DNA from: Poecilobothrus nobilitatus
Taxonomy: Eukaryota > Arthropoda > Insecta > Diptera > Dolichopodidae
DNA length: 64,000 bases
NCBI GenBank assembly: GCA_947095535.1
Contig: OX352774.1
Location: forward strand, 223,994,965-224,058,964
Direction of reading: 5' to 3'
In this document: positions 62,201 to 64,000 of the stretch, piece by piece
Layout: the number at the start of each line of letters is the position of its first letter
How positions within the stretch are numbered: position 1 is the stretch's first letter
Notes under the pieces: generated by a model
The model's input: only the letters and a program-made list of their open reading frames with translations
Database searches by the model: none
What the model was told of the DNA's origin: nothing
Program-made: the position numbers and the translations under genes

Positions 62201-64000
62201 ATATATTTTACAAGCATCCAATTTTTCCTCTTTAAATTTTTCAGAAAATTTTTGAAAAATTTGTTTAATTTTTAAAATTTTCAGAAAAGAAAATGTAAAC
62301 ATCATTTAATTTGTTTTAATTCATCATTGGATTCTTTTTTAAAAAAGAAATACGATACTGATGTCGATAGATTGTAGTTTGTAGTTAGAGGTTTTGTAAA
62401 TTGACATTTTTAACCTGCATGGTTCAATTGCTATGATACGGTATAGATAGTAATTTAAAACGAATTTACCTATATGAAGTAGTAGTGTAAAGTTCTATTC
62501 TATTCTGATATCTATTTACCTGTAAACAAAAATTTGTTTTATATTATTATAATATAATAATTATAAATGAATAAAAAAGAAAAAGCTTCTTCTACTAAAC
62601 GTTAGAGAAAAAACTTAAAATGTTTAAGAAAACTGAAAACAGTGTACTAGTAAAATTCATTACATGTCATACAAATAATTTTTGAACTAAATTACATTAT
62701 GGTATAAATATGTTGAGAATACATCTTTTTTATTAGAATTAATTGCAATAAATTTGTATTTAAATGCTAAGTTAGATATAGTCACCCATATTCTTGAAAA
62801 CTTATCATACGAAGAGTATATAACTGACCCAATGTTATATGTTATTCTGCAAGGCACTAAAGTGTGTCAAATATCAAAAGCGTCATGTGTGGTAAGACTT
62901 TTCCTATGAAGCGATAACCATTTTTATTACGCCAAAATTATTCAAAGATCACCTTTGCTATTCGTAGTTATTTAAGTTGTTTTTAAGTTATTTTTTGAAA
63001 AAATTTTTTGTCAGTTATTAGTAAAAGTTGGAGAATGTATAGATTAGAAAAGTAGGTTAACCTTAAAAAATTGAAATTTTATTTGAAGTTTTGTTTTACA
63101 TTTATTTTATAAATTTAGTATAAAAAAATAACAAATGTAAAGCAGTTTAACCTTTTGGTAAAGTTAATGGAGGATAATCCAGACATTTCCTTTAATTTTT
63201 TTTAAATCAATAATGTTATTTTGTTTTAGTTCAAATGCTTTTTTTTTTTAATGAATATTATTTTAGTTTCTTTTCAAATTTAAGTTTATTATAAGTTTTT
63301 CAAATTTATAATTTATTACTAATTAATTGTTTTCTTTTTATTTTGCAATTCACATAAAAGTATAAGTCACAGTAATAAAAACAAAAATAGAAAAAATTTT
63401 TCTAAAAATAATTTTACCTACATAAATTTTTGTTTACATTTAAAATTGTTAAAATATTCATTTGACAGTACTCAAATTTAAAGTACTACCAACATAACAA
63501 AAATTTTTATCGTACGTCTCACCACAGAAATGAATTTTTAATAAGACGTGACGTGATACATTTTTTTATTGCGTCAGTGATGAGTTTAAGGGAAAATATG
63601 TGAGTAATTTAATTTTTAACGTTTATCGCATGTGTAAAACTTTTTAAATTCTAATCGATACGATTCTATTTGTTTATATTATCTTATAATTTTTGGCTTA
63701 TGAAGTGTAATGAATACTGTTTGATATTAATTTAAATTTCAAACATGGCAGCTTAATCAGATCGAAAACTAGATAAAGAAAATTTTTTCAATTTTATTAA
63801 AATTCAAATATGGGCCGCAAAAATGAGAGATCGGGAATCTAAAGACCCGCAATTGAAAGTAAAAACAAACAATTAATTTAAATTATTTTAACTAAATCAA
63901 TGAGATTAATTCATTATGTGATATTAATTGAAAAATATCAATCCAATAAAAACTTTTTTTTGTTCTTATTACCCTAAATCACTAATAAAATTTTTTATTC
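59260..64000. other. AT-rich non-coding DNA to the window end
   Basis: No gene. ACCTTTACTATTCGTAG near 62101 and ACCTTTGCTATTCGTAG near 62951 belong to a 29-bp near-identical direct repeat about 850 bp apart. GACGTGACGTGAT near 63545 is an isolated higher-complexity string. Remaining ORFs (for example 60765-61052) are Lys/Asn/Ile-rich chance frames. Confidence 0.5.

Overview
The window is eukaryotic and extremely AT-rich (about four fifths A+T by eye), full of A/T homopolymer runs. It looks like insect DNA, most likely from a fly (Diptera). Three things point there: the only clear gene has introns of 51, 56 and 71 nt; its protein carries long Ser, Thr, Asn and Gln runs; and two stretches (33.2-33.3 kb and 49.6-50.8 kb) have a repeat layout I remember as dispersed in fly genomes. 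The Diptera call is partly from memory and unproven.

Layout. 1-6 kb: non-coding, with a SINE that has a target-site duplication and a fragment of a second SINE. 6.0-10.3 kb, minus strand: one protein-coding gene with four coding exons, 1357 residues from the first ATG. I do not recognise the protein. It has a Ser/Thr-rich amino-terminal part, one membrane segment at about residues 266-287, a long low-complexity tail that is probably cytoplasmic, and a carboxy-terminal ETLF that fits a class I PDZ ligand. An acceptor just upstream of the first ATG implies at least one more 5' exon further right. 10.3-64 kb: no further gene can be supported; this could be a long 5' intron plus intergenic DNA.

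The non-coding part is mostly decayed mobile DNA. I use local labels. SINE-A: copies at 0.13, 20.5 and 29.6 kb, with a possible fourth at 15.2 kb. SINE-B: copies at 16.1 and 58.8 kb and a fragment at 2.6 kb. R1: a non-coding repeat with partly inverted ends, at 28.8, 34.4, 40.6, 48.1, 48.8 and 51.3 kb, the last with an exact 477-bp internal tandem step. R2: a 1.2-kb element with perfect 12-bp inverted ends at 49.6-50.8 kb and an end fragment at 33.2 kb. There are also two dead LINE reverse transcriptase remnants (31.6-32.0 and 43.7-44.6 kb, both minus strand), two fold-back structures (30.95-31.22 and 41.94-42.47 kb) and a 21-bp minisatellite at 33.8 kb. No functional tRNA, rRNA, CRISPR array, viral gene or toxin gene was seen.
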